Shown here piece after piece: positions 1-7,745 of a DNA stretch of 41,663 bases. The translations under genes were made by a program, and so were the position numbers. How positions within the stretch are numbered: position 1 is the first letter of the stretch; every line of letters begins with the position of its first letter. Under the pieces are notes generated by a model. It made no database searches. It saw only the letters and a program-made list of their open reading frames with translations, and was not told where the DNA came from. Origin of the DNA: Clostridia bacterium (lineage in GTDB: Bacteria; Bacillota; Clostridia; Oscillospirales; CAG-272); NCBI GenBank assembly GCA_017501545.1, contig JAFVWS010000012.1:1-41663 (forward strand), given 5' to 3'.

Positions 1-218
1 AGTAGTGAAAAGAATATACAAAGTTTACGTAATGAATTTGAGCATGTTCATTTTCCAATTATTAATTATCATAAGTTCACCTATAAAGATTAACGAAATA
101 TTCTATATATTAATTTATCATAAATCAAAAAATTTTTCAATATTTATAACGAATAGTTATTCGACAATTTATTACAAAATATGCACATATGTTCATTTAT
201 ATTATGTTTAAAAGAAAT
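1..218. other. AT-rich non-coding stretch at window start
   Basis: Very AT-rich sequence with no supported gene. An open frame at 5-211 has a low-complexity Phe/Ile/Tyr/Asn-rich translation and no clear ribosome site, so I do not call it. A perfect 6-bp inverted repeat, CGAATA-GT-TATTCG, lies at 150-163. It could be an operator for something outside the window, but nothing else supports that. Confidence 0.5.
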
Positions 219-244
219 AAAACGCGCATTTTTAGCGCGTTTTA
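219..244 (-). terminator. Intrinsic terminator of tspO
   Basis: AAAACGCGC and GCGCGTTTT form a perfect 9-bp hairpin with A and T tracts on both sides, so it can work in both directions. It ends 5 bases from the stop codon of the minus-strand TspO gene. Confidence 0.75.
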
Positions 245-248
245 TACT

Positions 249-737
249 TTATTTATTCAAAAACCATATTGCTAAATTCAAATAGCCTGCAAATATTACC
301 CACACTGCGTATGGGATTTGCAAATATGCTGCAAGCCTTGAAGCCTTTTTATATGATAGGATTGTGCAAATTATTAAAGCGAGCAAAACAAGAAGCCAAG
401 CAAAGGATGCAAGATAGATGCGGAAGTTAAAAAACAGTATGCTCCACACAAAGTTGAATGCTAAGCTAAGAGCATAATATGAAAGCCCCTTTTCTGCTGG
501 TTTTTTTGCTTTTTCCTTATTTATATAAATTATTGCTGAGCTAATGCCCATTAGAATATATAAAATTGTCCATACGATTGGGAAAAGAATTCCTGGTGGG
601 GAAAGCGGTGGCGTTTTTATTTCATCATATATATTCATATTGCCTCTTGTTATCAGGGCGGAGGCTGCGCCAACTGCCAGTGGAATTAAAATCGCTATTA
701 CATATGTTTTTATTTTTTTAATAGCTTCCTTTTGCAT
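249..737 (-). CDS. tspO: TspO/MBR family membrane protein
   Basis: A 162-residue tryptophan-rich sensory protein of the TspO/MBR (peripheral benzodiazepine receptor) family, with five predicted membrane helices. Visible family signatures are the PPLSPPG segment leading into an IVWTILY helix, the NFVWSILFF helix and the C-terminal IPYAVWVIFAGYLNLAIW block. Family members bind porphyrins and are linked to tetrapyrrole and stress responses; the role here is unknown. I chose the ATG at 737 because AGGAG lies 8 bases before it; a GTG three codons upstream (746) would overlap that ribosome site. It lies downstream of the rubredoxin terminator on the same strand. No convincing own promoter was seen in the 60-base gap, so low-level readthrough is possible. 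Confidence 0.9.
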   Translation of the reverse strand: MQKEAIKKIKTYVIAILIPLAVGAASALITRGNMNIYDEIKTPPLSPPGILFPIVWTILYILMGISSAIIYINKEKAKKPAEKGLSYYALSLAFNFVWSILFFNFRIYLASFAWLLVLLALIICTILSYKKASRLAAYLQIPYAVWVIFAGYLNLAIWFLNK

Positions 738-797
738 ATAAATCACTCCTTTTCATTAAATTTATATGCACGAGCAATTTTATTATTCGTTTGAAAT

Positions 798-826
798 AAA
801 AAAAGAGCCGTTTTGGCTCTTTTTTT
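798..826 (-). terminator. Terminator of the flavodiiron-ZIP-rubredoxin operon
   Basis: Perfect 12-bp hairpin (arms AAAAAAAGAGCC and GGCTCTTTTTTT, loop GTTTT). It overlaps the rubredoxin stop codon and supplies the A and U tracts on either strand. Confidence 0.85.
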
Positions 827-980
827 ATTCAGCTGTGAAATCTTCCTTGCCAACGCCACAAAGTGGGCAAGTAAAGTCGTCTGGGAGGTCCTCCCATTTT
901 GTGCCAGGGGCAATTCCGTTATCTGGGTCACCCACTGCCTCGTCATATTCATAGCCACAAACGCTACATACGAATTTCAT
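825..980 (-). CDS. Rubredoxin
   Basis: A 51-residue rubredoxin. It has the family's two iron-ligand pairs, C5-x2-C8 (CSVCGYEY) and C38-x2-C41 (CPLCG), the conserved [18 protein letters not shown] core, and the usual length of about 52 residues. It carries one electron on a single Fe(Cys)4 centre and is the standard donor to flavodiiron proteins. AAGGAGG precedes the ATG. It is the last gene of a minus-strand operon; the ZIP transporter ends 22 bases upstream and the flavodiiron gene is two genes upstream. That order fits a NAD(P)H -> rubredoxin -> flavodiiron oxygen- or NO-reducing chain. Confidence 0.97.
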   Translation of the reverse strand: MKFVCSVCGYEYDEAVGDPDNGIAPGTKWEDLPDDFTCPLCGVGKEDFTAE

Positions 981-1002
981 TATATATTCCTCCTTTTAAA
1001 AA

Positions 1003-1773
1003 TTATCCTAATATAAAATCAAATGCAAGCATAACGCCAAAGCCAACCAAGAGTGCATAGGTGGACAAGCGTTGATTGCCGTGCAAGTGAGTTTCAGGTA
1101 TCATTTCGTCGCTTATTACATATAGCATAGTTCCACCTGCAAATGCAAGTGCAAACGGTAGTATTACCGAGGAAATACTTACTGCAAAATATCCAACAAG
1201 AGTACCGATAACCTCTATTAAGCCAGTTAAAAGTGCAATTACAAAGGCGCGTCTTTTTGATACACCTGAGGATATCATCGGTGCGATAATTATCATTCCC
1301 TCGGGAATATTTTGAAGTGCAATACCACCGGCAATAACAAGTGCGTGTGCAGTATTCTCAGAGCCGAAGCTAACGCCTGCGGCAATTCCCTCAGGCAAAT
1401 TGTGAATTGCAATTGCGATTACAAAAAGCAAAACCTTGTTAAGCTGACTTGTTTTGCTTGGGTGTGCCTCAGGGTCTATACCTGTTAGCTTATGAAGGTG
1501 AGGCACAAGCTTGTCGATTAAATTTAGCGAAACAGCTCCAACAGCAATACCTGAAAGCGTAACGATAAGCTTTATTATAGTATTGCCATTTTTATTCATT
1601 TCAAGCGATGGGACAATCAAGCCAACAACAGAAGCACAAAGCATAACTCCTGCTGCAAAGGACAAAACAGCATCGTTGAATTTTTGTGATGTTTTTCTAA
1701 AAAGGAAGCCAAGCAAGGCACCTAAAACAGTTGCGCCACCAACGCCAAGCGCTGTTAAAAGTACTATTTCCAT
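1003..1773 (-). CDS. ZIP family divalent metal transporter
   Basis: A 256-residue integral membrane protein of the ZIP (zinc/iron permease) family, bacterial GufA/ZupT-like type, with about eight predicted helices. The two metal-site helix motifs are clear: H124-N-L-P-E128-G and Q154-N-I-P-E158-G. A His-containing loop (PHLHKLTGIDPEAHP, ~91-105) lies before the first of them. It should import Zn, Fe or related metals into the cytoplasm; the exact metal cannot be read from sequence. It sits between flavodiiron protein (19-base gap) and rubredoxin (22-base gap), both iron proteins. The context therefore hints at iron supply or iron-linked expression, which is inference. Confidence 0.9.
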   Translation of the reverse strand: MEIVLLTALGVGGATVLGALLGFLFRKTSQKFNDAVLSFAAGVMLCASVVGLIVPSLEMNKNGNTIIKLIVTLSGIAVGAVSLNLIDKLVPHLHKLTGIDPEAHPSKTSQLNKVLLFVIAIAIHNLPEGIAAGVSFGSENTAHALVIAGGIALQNIPEGMIIIAPMISSGVSKRRAFVIALLTGLIEVIGTLVGYFAVSISSVILPFALAFAGGTMLYVISDEMIPETHLHGNQRLSTYALLVGFGVMLAFDFILG

Positions 1774-1792
1774 AATTGGCTCCTTTCTAATT

Positions 1793-2944
1793 TTATTTTA
1801 GAAGCTTAGCAAGCTCCTTGATTTCTGCCTTGTTTTCCTCACTCATTGAAGAGCGAATTGTAACGGATTTGTCAAGGATTTCAATGCCCTTAAGGACTGA
1901 AAGCATTTCTCTGATTTTCTTTTGTGCGCTTGGTGCCCAGCTACCATTTTCTATAATAGCAACCTTGCGATTTTTGTAGTTTCTTTCAATTAATTCGTTT
2001 ATAAGCTCACGCATAAATGGGAAAACGTCATTATTATAGGTGGTTGTTGCCAAAACAAGCTTTCCATATCTAAATGCGTCCTCAACTGCCTCATGCATAT
2101 CGCTTCTTGCAAGGTCGCTTACCGTCACCTTAGGACAGCCTGCCGCTAATAGCTCCTTTTCTAAAAGCTCGACAGCTTTTTTGGTGTTTCCGTACACTGA
2201 CGTGTACAAAATCACAACTCCGTCGCTTTCAACCTCATATGAGGTCCAAATTTTGTATAGGTTTAAATAATAGCTTAGATTTTCTGCAAGGATAGGACCA
2301 TGAAGTGGACAAATTATATTTATCTCAAGTGCCGATGCTTTTTCCAGTAGCTTAGAAGCCTGCATACCATACTTGCCAACTATGCCAAAATAGTATCTGC
2401 GCGCCTCACATGCCCAGTCATCCTCAATATCAAGCGCGCCGAATTTACCAAAGGCATCTGCTGAGAAAAGAATTTTATCGTAGCTGTCGTAGCTTACAAT
2501 AACCTCAGGCCAATGCACCATTGGCGCAGTATAAAAGGTAATTTCGTGCTTGCCAAGTGAAATTTTGTCGCCATCCTTAACTATTAAGCGGGCTTGGGAA
2601 TAATCGTTTCCAAAGAATTGCTTCATCATTAAAAACGCCTTGTCACTGCCCACAACCATCGTATTTGGATACTTTTCCATAAATACTGCAATGTTAGCAG
2701 AATGATCAGGCTCCATATGCTGTACCACAAGGTAATCTGGCACCTTGCCATTTAGCGCAAGCTCAAGGTTTTTCAGCCACTCATCGCCATATTTTTTATC
2801 AACCGTGTCAAAAACAGCAATTTTTTCATCAAGTATAACGTAAGAATTATATGCCATTCCATTTGGCACATCATATTGTCCCTCAAAGAGATCTATCTTA
2901 TGGTCGTTTACACCAATGTAAATAACATCATTTGTAATTTTCAT
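1793..2944 (-). CDS. Flavodiiron protein (A-type flavoprotein)
   Basis: A 383-residue class A flavodiiron protein, the FprA-type oxygen or nitric oxide reductase. The N-terminal metallo-beta-lactamase-like domain (~1-240) carries the diiron ligands H76-x-E78-x-D80-H81, H144, D163 and H215. The C-terminal flavodoxin domain (~243-383) carries the FMN phosphate loop TSVYGNT (248-254). The enzyme reduces O2 to water or NO to N2O using electrons from rubredoxin, which is encoded two genes downstream. The ATG at 2944 is preferred, with AAGGAG six bases upstream; an 11-codon longer frame would start inside the promoter region and swallow that ribosome site. It is the first gene of the operon and acts in the cytoplasm of a strict anaerobe. 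Confidence 0.95.
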   Translation of the reverse strand: MKITNDVIYIGVNDHKIDLFEGQYDVPNGMAYNSYVILDEKIAVFDTVDKKYGDEWLKNLELALNGKVPDYLVVQHMEPDHSANIAVFMEKYPNTMVVGSDKAFLMMKQFFGNDYSQARLIVKDGDKISLGKHEITFYTAPMVHWPEVIVSYDSYDKILFSADAFGKFGALDIEDDWACEARRYYFGIVGKYGMQASKLLEKASALEINIICPLHGPILAENLSYYLNLYKIWTSYEVESDGVVILYTSVYGNTKKAVELLEKELLAAGCPKVTVSDLARSDMHEAVEDAFRYGKLVLATTTYNNDVFPFMRELINELIERNYKNRKVAIIENGSWAPSAQKKIREMLSVLKGIEILDKSVTIRSSMSEENKAEIKELAKLLK

Positions 2945-2967
2945 ATAACACTCCTTTTCTTTAATTA

Positions 2968-2996
2968 ATATTACCATATTGGTGCTAATTTTTCAA
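2968..2996 (-). promoter_or_regulatory. Sigma-A-type promoter of the flavodiiron operon
   Basis: On the minus strand: TTGAAA, 17-base spacer, TAATAT, with TG one base before the -10 (extended -10). It lies 24 bases upstream of the flavodiiron ATG. Confidence 0.65.
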
Positions 2997-3055
2997 TATT
3001 TTTTATTGCAGAATAATTATTTTCTTGAATAAAACAACGATTTGTTTTTTAAGAC

Positions 3056-3084
3056 TTGACAAATTTTCACTTTATAATTATAAT
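3056..3084 (+). promoter_or_regulatory. Consensus promoter of the zinc-ribbon membrane protein
   Basis: TTGACA, 17-base spacer, TATAAT: a perfect sigma-A consensus, 43 bases before the ATG of the next gene. Its -10 has no TGn extension. Confidence 0.75.
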
Positions 3085-3127
3085 TAATATATGGAAACAT
3101 TATTATATGTTAATTAAGGAGATTTTT

Positions 3128-3637
3128 ATGGTTTGTAATTACTGTGGTGCAACAATTATAGGCAATATTAAGCAATGCCCTGATTGTGGCATGCCAACTG
3201 ATAACCTTACTGTTCCTATTCCTGCGCCTATTAAAACCAAAAAGGTGCGCAAAAAGGAAATTGACCCAAACGAAATTCCTAAGAATAAGAAGGCTGTTCC
3301 AAGCATTGTCTTGACAGGCCTTTCTGGTGCGTTGTCTCACATAGGCATTATATGCACTATGATATCCTATTTTACAACTGACGATTTTTCTCAAAACCTA
3401 TTGCTTGGCTATATTTTTAGTTCTGTTGCTCTTGCGTTTTTCTCCATTGCTATGCCACTTGCAATTGCTAGTGCAGTAGTTTCACTTTTGGGAGTTTTAA
3501 GAAAGAACGAAAAGCAGACAGCAGTATTTATTTGCCTTTGTGCATCTGTTTTAGCATTTGTTTTAGCATTTTGTATGGAAATGATTAACACCATATGCCT
3601 GTTCATTCCACTGAATTCAGCTTTACTTGCAATTTAA
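3128..3637 (+). CDS. Zinc-ribbon membrane protein of unknown function
   Basis: A 169-residue protein. It opens with a zinc-ribbon knuckle pair, C3-x2-C6 and C17-x2-C20 (CNYCGA...CPDCGM), of the kind that begins many Firmicute membrane proteins. A basic Pro/Lys linker follows (~27-57), then about three hydrophobic helices. The function is not known. The ATG at 3128 is chosen because AAGGAG lies seven bases upstream; the open frame extends 24 codons further, but that part lies in the promoter. It is monocistronic, with its own consensus promoter and a terminator right after the stop. Confidence 0.8.
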   Translation: MVCNYCGATIIGNIKQCPDCGMPTDNLTVPIPAPIKTKKVRKKEIDPNEIPKNKKAVPSIVLTGLSGALSHIGIICTMISYFTTDDFSQNLLLGYIFSSVALAFFSIAMPLAIASAVVSLLGVLRKNEKQTAVFICLCASVLAFVLAFCMEMINTICLFIPLNSALLAI

Positions 3638-3639
3638 TA

Positions 3640-3664
3640 AAAGAGGCTCTCGTAGCCTCTTTTT
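3640..3664 (+). terminator. Intrinsic terminator after the zinc-ribbon protein
   Basis: AAGAGGCT/AGCCTCTT hairpin with a CTCGT loop, followed by a T run. It lies directly after the stop codon and just before the next gene. Confidence 0.8.
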
Positions 3665-3681
3665 AACTATCGGAGGTTTAT

Positions 3682-5163
3682 ATGTTTGAAAAAATCACAC
3701 CTGAGGAAGCCGGCATTTCTTCAAAATACGTTGAGCACTTTATTAAAGCTTTAGAAAAAAGAAATCTTCATATGCACAGCGTGCTTCTTTGCCGTGGTGA
3801 AAAGCTTTTTGGCGAATACTATTGGGCACCATACAATAAAGACTCACTACATAGAATGTATTCTCAAACAAAGAGCTACGTATCAATAGCTATCGGTCTT
3901 TTGCTTGAGGAGGGCAAGCTATCACTTGATGACAAAATTGCCGACTATTTTAGCGATAAAATAGACACTCCCCTTAGCGAATCCTTAAAAGCGCAAACCG
4001 TAAGAAACATGCTTATGATGTCAACAGCCAGCTTCGGAGAGGTTTGGTTTGGAAACAGCGACCACGACAGATGCCATATATATTTTAACAAGCGTGGCAA
4101 ATCGGTAAGATACCCTGGCACAATTTGGGAGTATGACAGCCAAGGCTCACAGGTGCTTGCTTGTCTTGTTGAAAGGCTTGCCGGCAAACCATTATTTGAT
4201 TATTTAAACGAAAAGATATTTACGCATCTTGGCACGTTTAAATCGGCTAATATTTTAAAAATACCAACTGGAGAAAGCTGGGGTGATTCGGCGCTTCTTT
4301 GTACCTCACGAGATATGCTATCCTTTGGTCGCTTTGTAATGAACTATGGCGTGTGGAATGGCAAAAGGCTAATGAACGAGGAATACTTAAGGGTAGCAAC
4401 CTCTAAGCTGATTGACAACCAAGAAACTGCCTTCAAAGATGTATTAGGTCACGGCTATGGTTATCTAATTTGGCGAACCGAGAAAAACGGCTTTGCATTT
4501 GTTGGCATGGGTGACCAGTTGACAATTTGCTTGCCTGATTACGACCTTATTTTCGTATGCACAGCCGACAATCAAGGCTGTCAATATTCACGAGAGATGC
4601 TACTTTCAAGCTTTTTTGATATCATTGTTGAAAACATAAAGGACGCACCACTTTCAAGTGACGAAAAAGCATATAATGAGCTTGAAAATCTAACACAGGG
4701 TCTTGCGCTTTTTAGTTTGAATGGTAAAAAGTGCTCATGTTGGAGTGAAAAGATTAGTGGCGTAAAATATGCTTTTCCAAATAACGAGCTTGGGCTGAAG
4801 GAGTTATACTTTGAGCTTGACGAGGATGGTGGCGAGCTACACTATACTAACGAAAATGGCAAGATGGTTTTACCATTCTTATATAACAAAAACTACTTTG
4901 GCAAATTTCCTGAGCTTGGTTATTCGGGCGACGTTGGTGGCATACGAACGACCGACGGCTCAAAATACGATATGGCATCATCTGGCGCTTGGCTTTGTGA
5001 CAACAAGCTAATGATTTTTGTGCAAATTATTGATAGGTATCTTGGCAACGCTTCAATGTGCTTTGGCTTTAACGATGAGCATATTACAGTAACGTCTTAT
5101 AAGACTGCCGAGGACTTTTTGTGGAATTATAACGGGCAAGCATATGGCGAAATATCAAAATAA
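3682..5163 (+). CDS. Serine hydrolase, class C beta-lactamase family
   Basis: A 493-residue cytoplasmic protein with no signal peptide. The N-terminal ~330 residues match the beta-lactamase/penicillin-binding-like serine hydrolase fold. The nucleophile motif is S61-Q-T-K64, and Y151-D-S153 fits the second (Y-x-N/S) motif. The C-terminal ~150 residues look like a beta-rich accessory domain. Family members include esterases, D-aminopeptidases and 6-aminohexanoate-dimer-hydrolase-like enzymes; the substrate here cannot be assigned. GGAGG lies six bases before the ATG. No promoter was identified in the short gap after the upstream terminator. Confidence 0.85.
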   Translation: MFEKITPEEAGISSKYVEHFIKALEKRNLHMHSVLLCRGEKLFGEYYWAPYNKDSLHRMYSQTKSYVSIAIGLLLEEGKLSLDDKIADYFSDKIDTPLSESLKAQTVRNMLMMSTASFGEVWFGNSDHDRCHIYFNKRGKSVRYPGTIWEYDSQGSQVLACLVERLAGKPLFDYLNEKIFTHLGTFKSANILKIPTGESWGDSALLCTSRDMLSFGRFVMNYGVWNGKRLMNEEYLRVATSKLIDNQETAFKDVLGHGYGYLIWRTEKNGFAFVGMGDQLTICLPDYDLIFVCTADNQGCQYSREMLLSSFFDIIVENIKDAPLSSDEKAYNELENLTQGLALFSLNGKKCSCWSEKISGVKYAFPNNELGLKELYFELDEDGGELHYTNENGKMVLPFLYNKNYFGKFPELGYSGDVGGIRTTDGSKYDMASSGAWLCDNKLMIFVQIIDRYLGNASMCFGFNDEHITVTSYKTAEDFLWNYNGQAYGEISK

Positions 5164-5252
5164 AAGGGTGAGCATATTATAATGCTTGCAAGGCAAGCTC
5201 ATAATGATCGCGAGCAAGCCTCATAACTAAAAATAGTATTTGCAAAGAAAAG

Positions 5253-5283
5253 AGGACGAGGAGCTTTTACAGCTTCTCGTCCT
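5253..5283. terminator. Bidirectional terminator between convergent genes
   Basis: A 13-bp hairpin, AGGACGAGGAGCT/AGCTTCTCGTCCT (one G-U pair), with a TTTAC loop. It lies between the convergent serine hydrolase and alpha/beta hydrolase genes and has T-rich or A-rich flanks. Confidence 0.75.
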
Positions 5284-5291
5284 TTCTTATT

Positions 5292-6038
5292 CTATTCACC
5301 TATAAAATCAGATATAACTATTGCAGTTGTGATAATTTGCTCTTTTTGGCTAATTTCAGACACTCCGTCGCCCTTTTGTGCGCCATACATACCAAATCCA
5401 GCATGATTTCCACCATCAATAACTATCTCGCTAAAGTAACTTGGAAGGTTAGATTTATATTCCTCATATTTTTCTCTATTCATCACACCATCGTTTTCGC
5501 CGTATATTGAAATAACCTTTAAATCGGAATTTCTAAAATCGGCAGTTGAGTATGAGCCTAAAAGTATTAAGCCATCAAAGTCGTCCTTGTTTTTTTCAAG
5601 ATATGAGGCCGCCATCGAGCCACCGAGCGAATGTCCACCTATATACCAGCTTTTAATTTCCGGGAACTCTTCTCTTATTCCATTTGCTCCATTTATATTA
5701 AATACAGCTAAGTTAAATGGCATTTCAACTGCAACTGACAATATGCCATATTTTGCGCACTCTGCCATTAATGGGTAGTATGAGTCAACCTCTACCTTGC
5801 CACCCGGATAAAAAATGAAGCCAGCCCTTGGATTATTTGGCACAAATGCAACTGTATTTTTATCTATTTCTCTAATTTCCACTTCGCTTACTTCTAAAAA
5901 CGCGTCAATCTCGTCATCTTGTGCGTGATAATACGTACCAAGATATATTCCGACACCAACCATTATGGCTATAAGAATAATGGCTATGAATGATGCTATC
6001 GAGGCTGAAATTATAATTATTCGTCTTTTCCTTGTCAT
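5292..6038 (-). CDS. Membrane-anchored alpha/beta hydrolase
   Basis: A 248-residue protein. A basic start (MTRKRR) and a single hydrophobic helix (~7-35) should anchor it with the catalytic part outside the membrane. The hydrolase domain shows the elbow G135-H-S137-L-G139-G, an acid candidate D183 (GENDG) and histidine H212 (GGNHAGFG), a full Ser-Asp-His triad. It resembles dienelactone-hydrolase-like carboxylesterases of low-GC Gram-positives; the substrate is unknown. The ATG at 6038 has AAGGAG seven bases upstream; the open frame extends ten codons further without a ribosome site and runs into the promoter. It is monocistronic and ends at a shared bidirectional terminator. Confidence 0.85.
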   Translation of the reverse strand: MTRKRRIIIISASIASFIAIILIAIMVGVGIYLGTYYHAQDDEIDAFLEVSEVEIREIDKNTVAFVPNNPRAGFIFYPGGKVEVDSYYPLMAECAKYGILSVAVEMPFNLAVFNINGANGIREEFPEIKSWYIGGHSLGGSMAASYLEKNKDDFDGLILLGSYSTADFRNSDLKVISIYGENDGVMNREKYEEYKSNLPSYFSEIVIDGGNHAGFGMYGAQKGDGVSEISQKEQIITTAIVISDFIGE

Positions 6039-6067
6039 ATTATACTCCTTTTTTACCTTGCTAAGCA

Positions 6068-6096
6068 ATTATACCACACTTTTAAATCTGTTTCAA
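6068..6096 (-). promoter_or_regulatory. Promoter of the alpha/beta hydrolase
   Basis: On the minus strand: TTGAAA, 17-base spacer, TATAAT with a TGG extension before the -10. It is positioned 30 bases before the ATG at 6038. Confidence 0.7.
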
Positions 6097-6116
6097 TTGT
6101 TTTTATCAAAGAAATA

Positions 6117-6146
6117 TTGACAAGCTATAATATAGTGTGCTATAAT
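6117..6146 (+). promoter_or_regulatory. Promoter of the arylacetate operon
   Basis: TTGACA, 18-base spacer, TATAAT with TGC immediately before the -10 (extended -10). It lies 52 bases before the symporter ATG and is divergent from the hydrolase promoter. No obvious operator palindrome was seen here. Confidence 0.7.
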
Positions 6147-6198
6147 TTTTATATTATTTTATTCTTTTAAAGCACTAAAGCAACGAGGGGCACACACA

Positions 6199-7743
6199 AT
6201 GAAATGGATTGATTACGTAATAATGGGTATTTTCGCACTTGCTATGATTGGCATTGCGATTTATACAAGAAGTCGTTCTAAATCAGTAAACGATTTTTTG
6301 CTTGCAGGAAAAAGGGGACTTAATGGTTGGATGACAGCCTTTGCCTATGGCACTACTTATTTTTCTGCTGTAATTTTCGTTGGCTACGCAGGAAAATACG
6401 GAAACGCATTTGGTGTCTCAGCTGTTCTGATAGGCATTGGCAACGCAATAATTGGAACACTTATTGCTTGGCTTGTTCTTGCAAAGCGTACTAAAAATAT
6501 GACACAAAGGCTTAGTGCAAAAACGATGCCTGAGTTTTTTGAGAAAAGGTATGATAGCCACGCACTTAAAATAGTATCCGCTATAGTTATATTTATTTTC
6601 TTGATTCCTTACTCCGCCTCGGTTTACAGTGGAATTAGCAGTCTTTTTGAAACAATTTCCCCTATCCCCGGTTGGGCTATAATGATTATCTTAGCAGTTA
6701 TTACCGCTATATATTTGTTCTTCGGTGGATATTTTGCAACTGCACTTTCCGATTTTATTCAAGGAATAATTATGATTGTTGGCGTTATTGTTATGATTAT
6801 ATTCTTCCTTAATAATGACTTTGTTGATTGGAACATTTCGGCACTATTTGCTGGGGGTCCAAATCCATTTACAAGCGAAGCAAACAAGGGCGGTATTTTT
6901 GGAGATGCCGTTTCACTTCTTTCTCTTGTTGGCCTTACATCGTTTGGAGTATGGGCACTTCCACAAACAATTCACAAATATTACGCAATCAGAGATAAAA
7001 AGGCTATTTATCAAGGTATTATTGTAAGCACTGCTTTTGCTTTGATTATTGGTTGTATTGCATATTTTTCGGGCGCTTTGAGCTATTTCTTCCCACAAGA
7101 GGTAATCGGCACAAACCCAGATAAATTTATTCCACTTATGCTTGCAAGGGTTATTCCTGCTGGACTTATGGGAATTATTGCTGTTCTTATTCTTTCGGCG
7201 AGCATGTCAACCCTGTCATCTGTTTCTCTTGCCAGTGCATCTGTTGTTGCGGTTGACCTATATAAGGGCGCTGTTAACAAAAAGGCTGGCGATAAGCACG
7301 TAAACTGGGTAATGAGAGGTCTTAGCCTTGCATTTATCGTTATTTCTGTTGTTATTGCAATTATAAATGAAAAATCCAGCTTCTCTGCTATCGCTTATTT
7401 GATGGGCATTAGCTGGGGCACACTGGCTGGATGCTTTATGGGTCCATACGTGCTTGGTGTGCTTTGGAAAAGAGTTACAAAGAGTGCTGTTTGGGCATCA
7501 ATAATTAGCTCTCTTGTTCTAACCTTTTCACTCATTTTCGTGTTTGGTTATTGGAAGGGCGATTGGGCTTGTTCATTTACCGATGCTATCAAAAACGGCT
7601 TTTCATGCTCACCACTTATCGGTGTTATTTGCATGGCATTTTCCGTTATTATTACAATCATTGTTTCACTTTGCACAAAAAAGCCGAGTGATGAAATTTT
7701 ATATAATGCCTTTGACAAAAGCTTTGAAGGAGAAATTAAATAA
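6199..7743 (+). CDS. Sodium:solute symporter (SSS family)
   Basis: A 514-residue membrane protein of the SSS (SLC5-like) family with about 13 predicted helices. Recognisable blocks are the N-terminal NDFLLAGKRGLNGWMTAFAY segment (~36-55), the YGTTYFSAVIFVGYAG helix and the LSASMSTLSSVSLASASV block (~333-350) that forms part of the sodium site in this family. It imports an organic solute with sodium. As first gene of an operon with two arylacetate-CoA ligases and IorAB, the likely substrate is phenylacetate, indoleacetate or a related aryl acid; that is inference from context. An aromatic amino acid or 2-oxo acid is the alternative. GAGGGG precedes the ATG. Confidence 0.88.
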   Translation: MKWIDYVIMGIFALAMIGIAIYTRSRSKSVNDFLLAGKRGLNGWMTAFAYGTTYFSAVIFVGYAGKYGNAFGVSAVLIGIGNAIIGTLIAWLVLAKRTKNMTQRLSAKTMPEFFEKRYDSHALKIVSAIVIFIFLIPYSASVYSGISSLFETISPIPGWAIMIILAVITAIYLFFGGYFATALSDFIQGIIMIVGVIVMIIFFLNNDFVDWNISALFAGGPNPFTSEANKGGIFGDAVSLLSLVGLTSFGVWALPQTIHKYYAIRDKKAIYQGIIVSTAFALIIGCIAYFSGALSYFFPQEVIGTNPDKFIPLMLARVIPAGLMGIIAVLILSASMSTLSSVSLASASVVAVDLYKGAVNKKAGDKHVNWVMRGLSLAFIVISVVIAIINEKSSFSAIAYLMGISWGTLAGCFMGPYVLGVLWKRVTKSAVWASIISSLVLTFSLIFVFGYWKGDWACSFTDAIKNGFSCSPLIGVICMAFSVIITIIVSLCTKKPSDEILYNAFDKSFEGEIK

Positions 7744-7745
7744 TT

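Noticed and set aside
5-211. Open frame at the window start, 68 codons
   Set aside because: Low-complexity AT-driven translation, no ribosome site, truncated upstream context.
743-958. 71-codon frame on the minus strand
   Set aside because: Lies in another frame of the rubredoxin gene and its terminator; rubredoxin at 825-980 explains the region.
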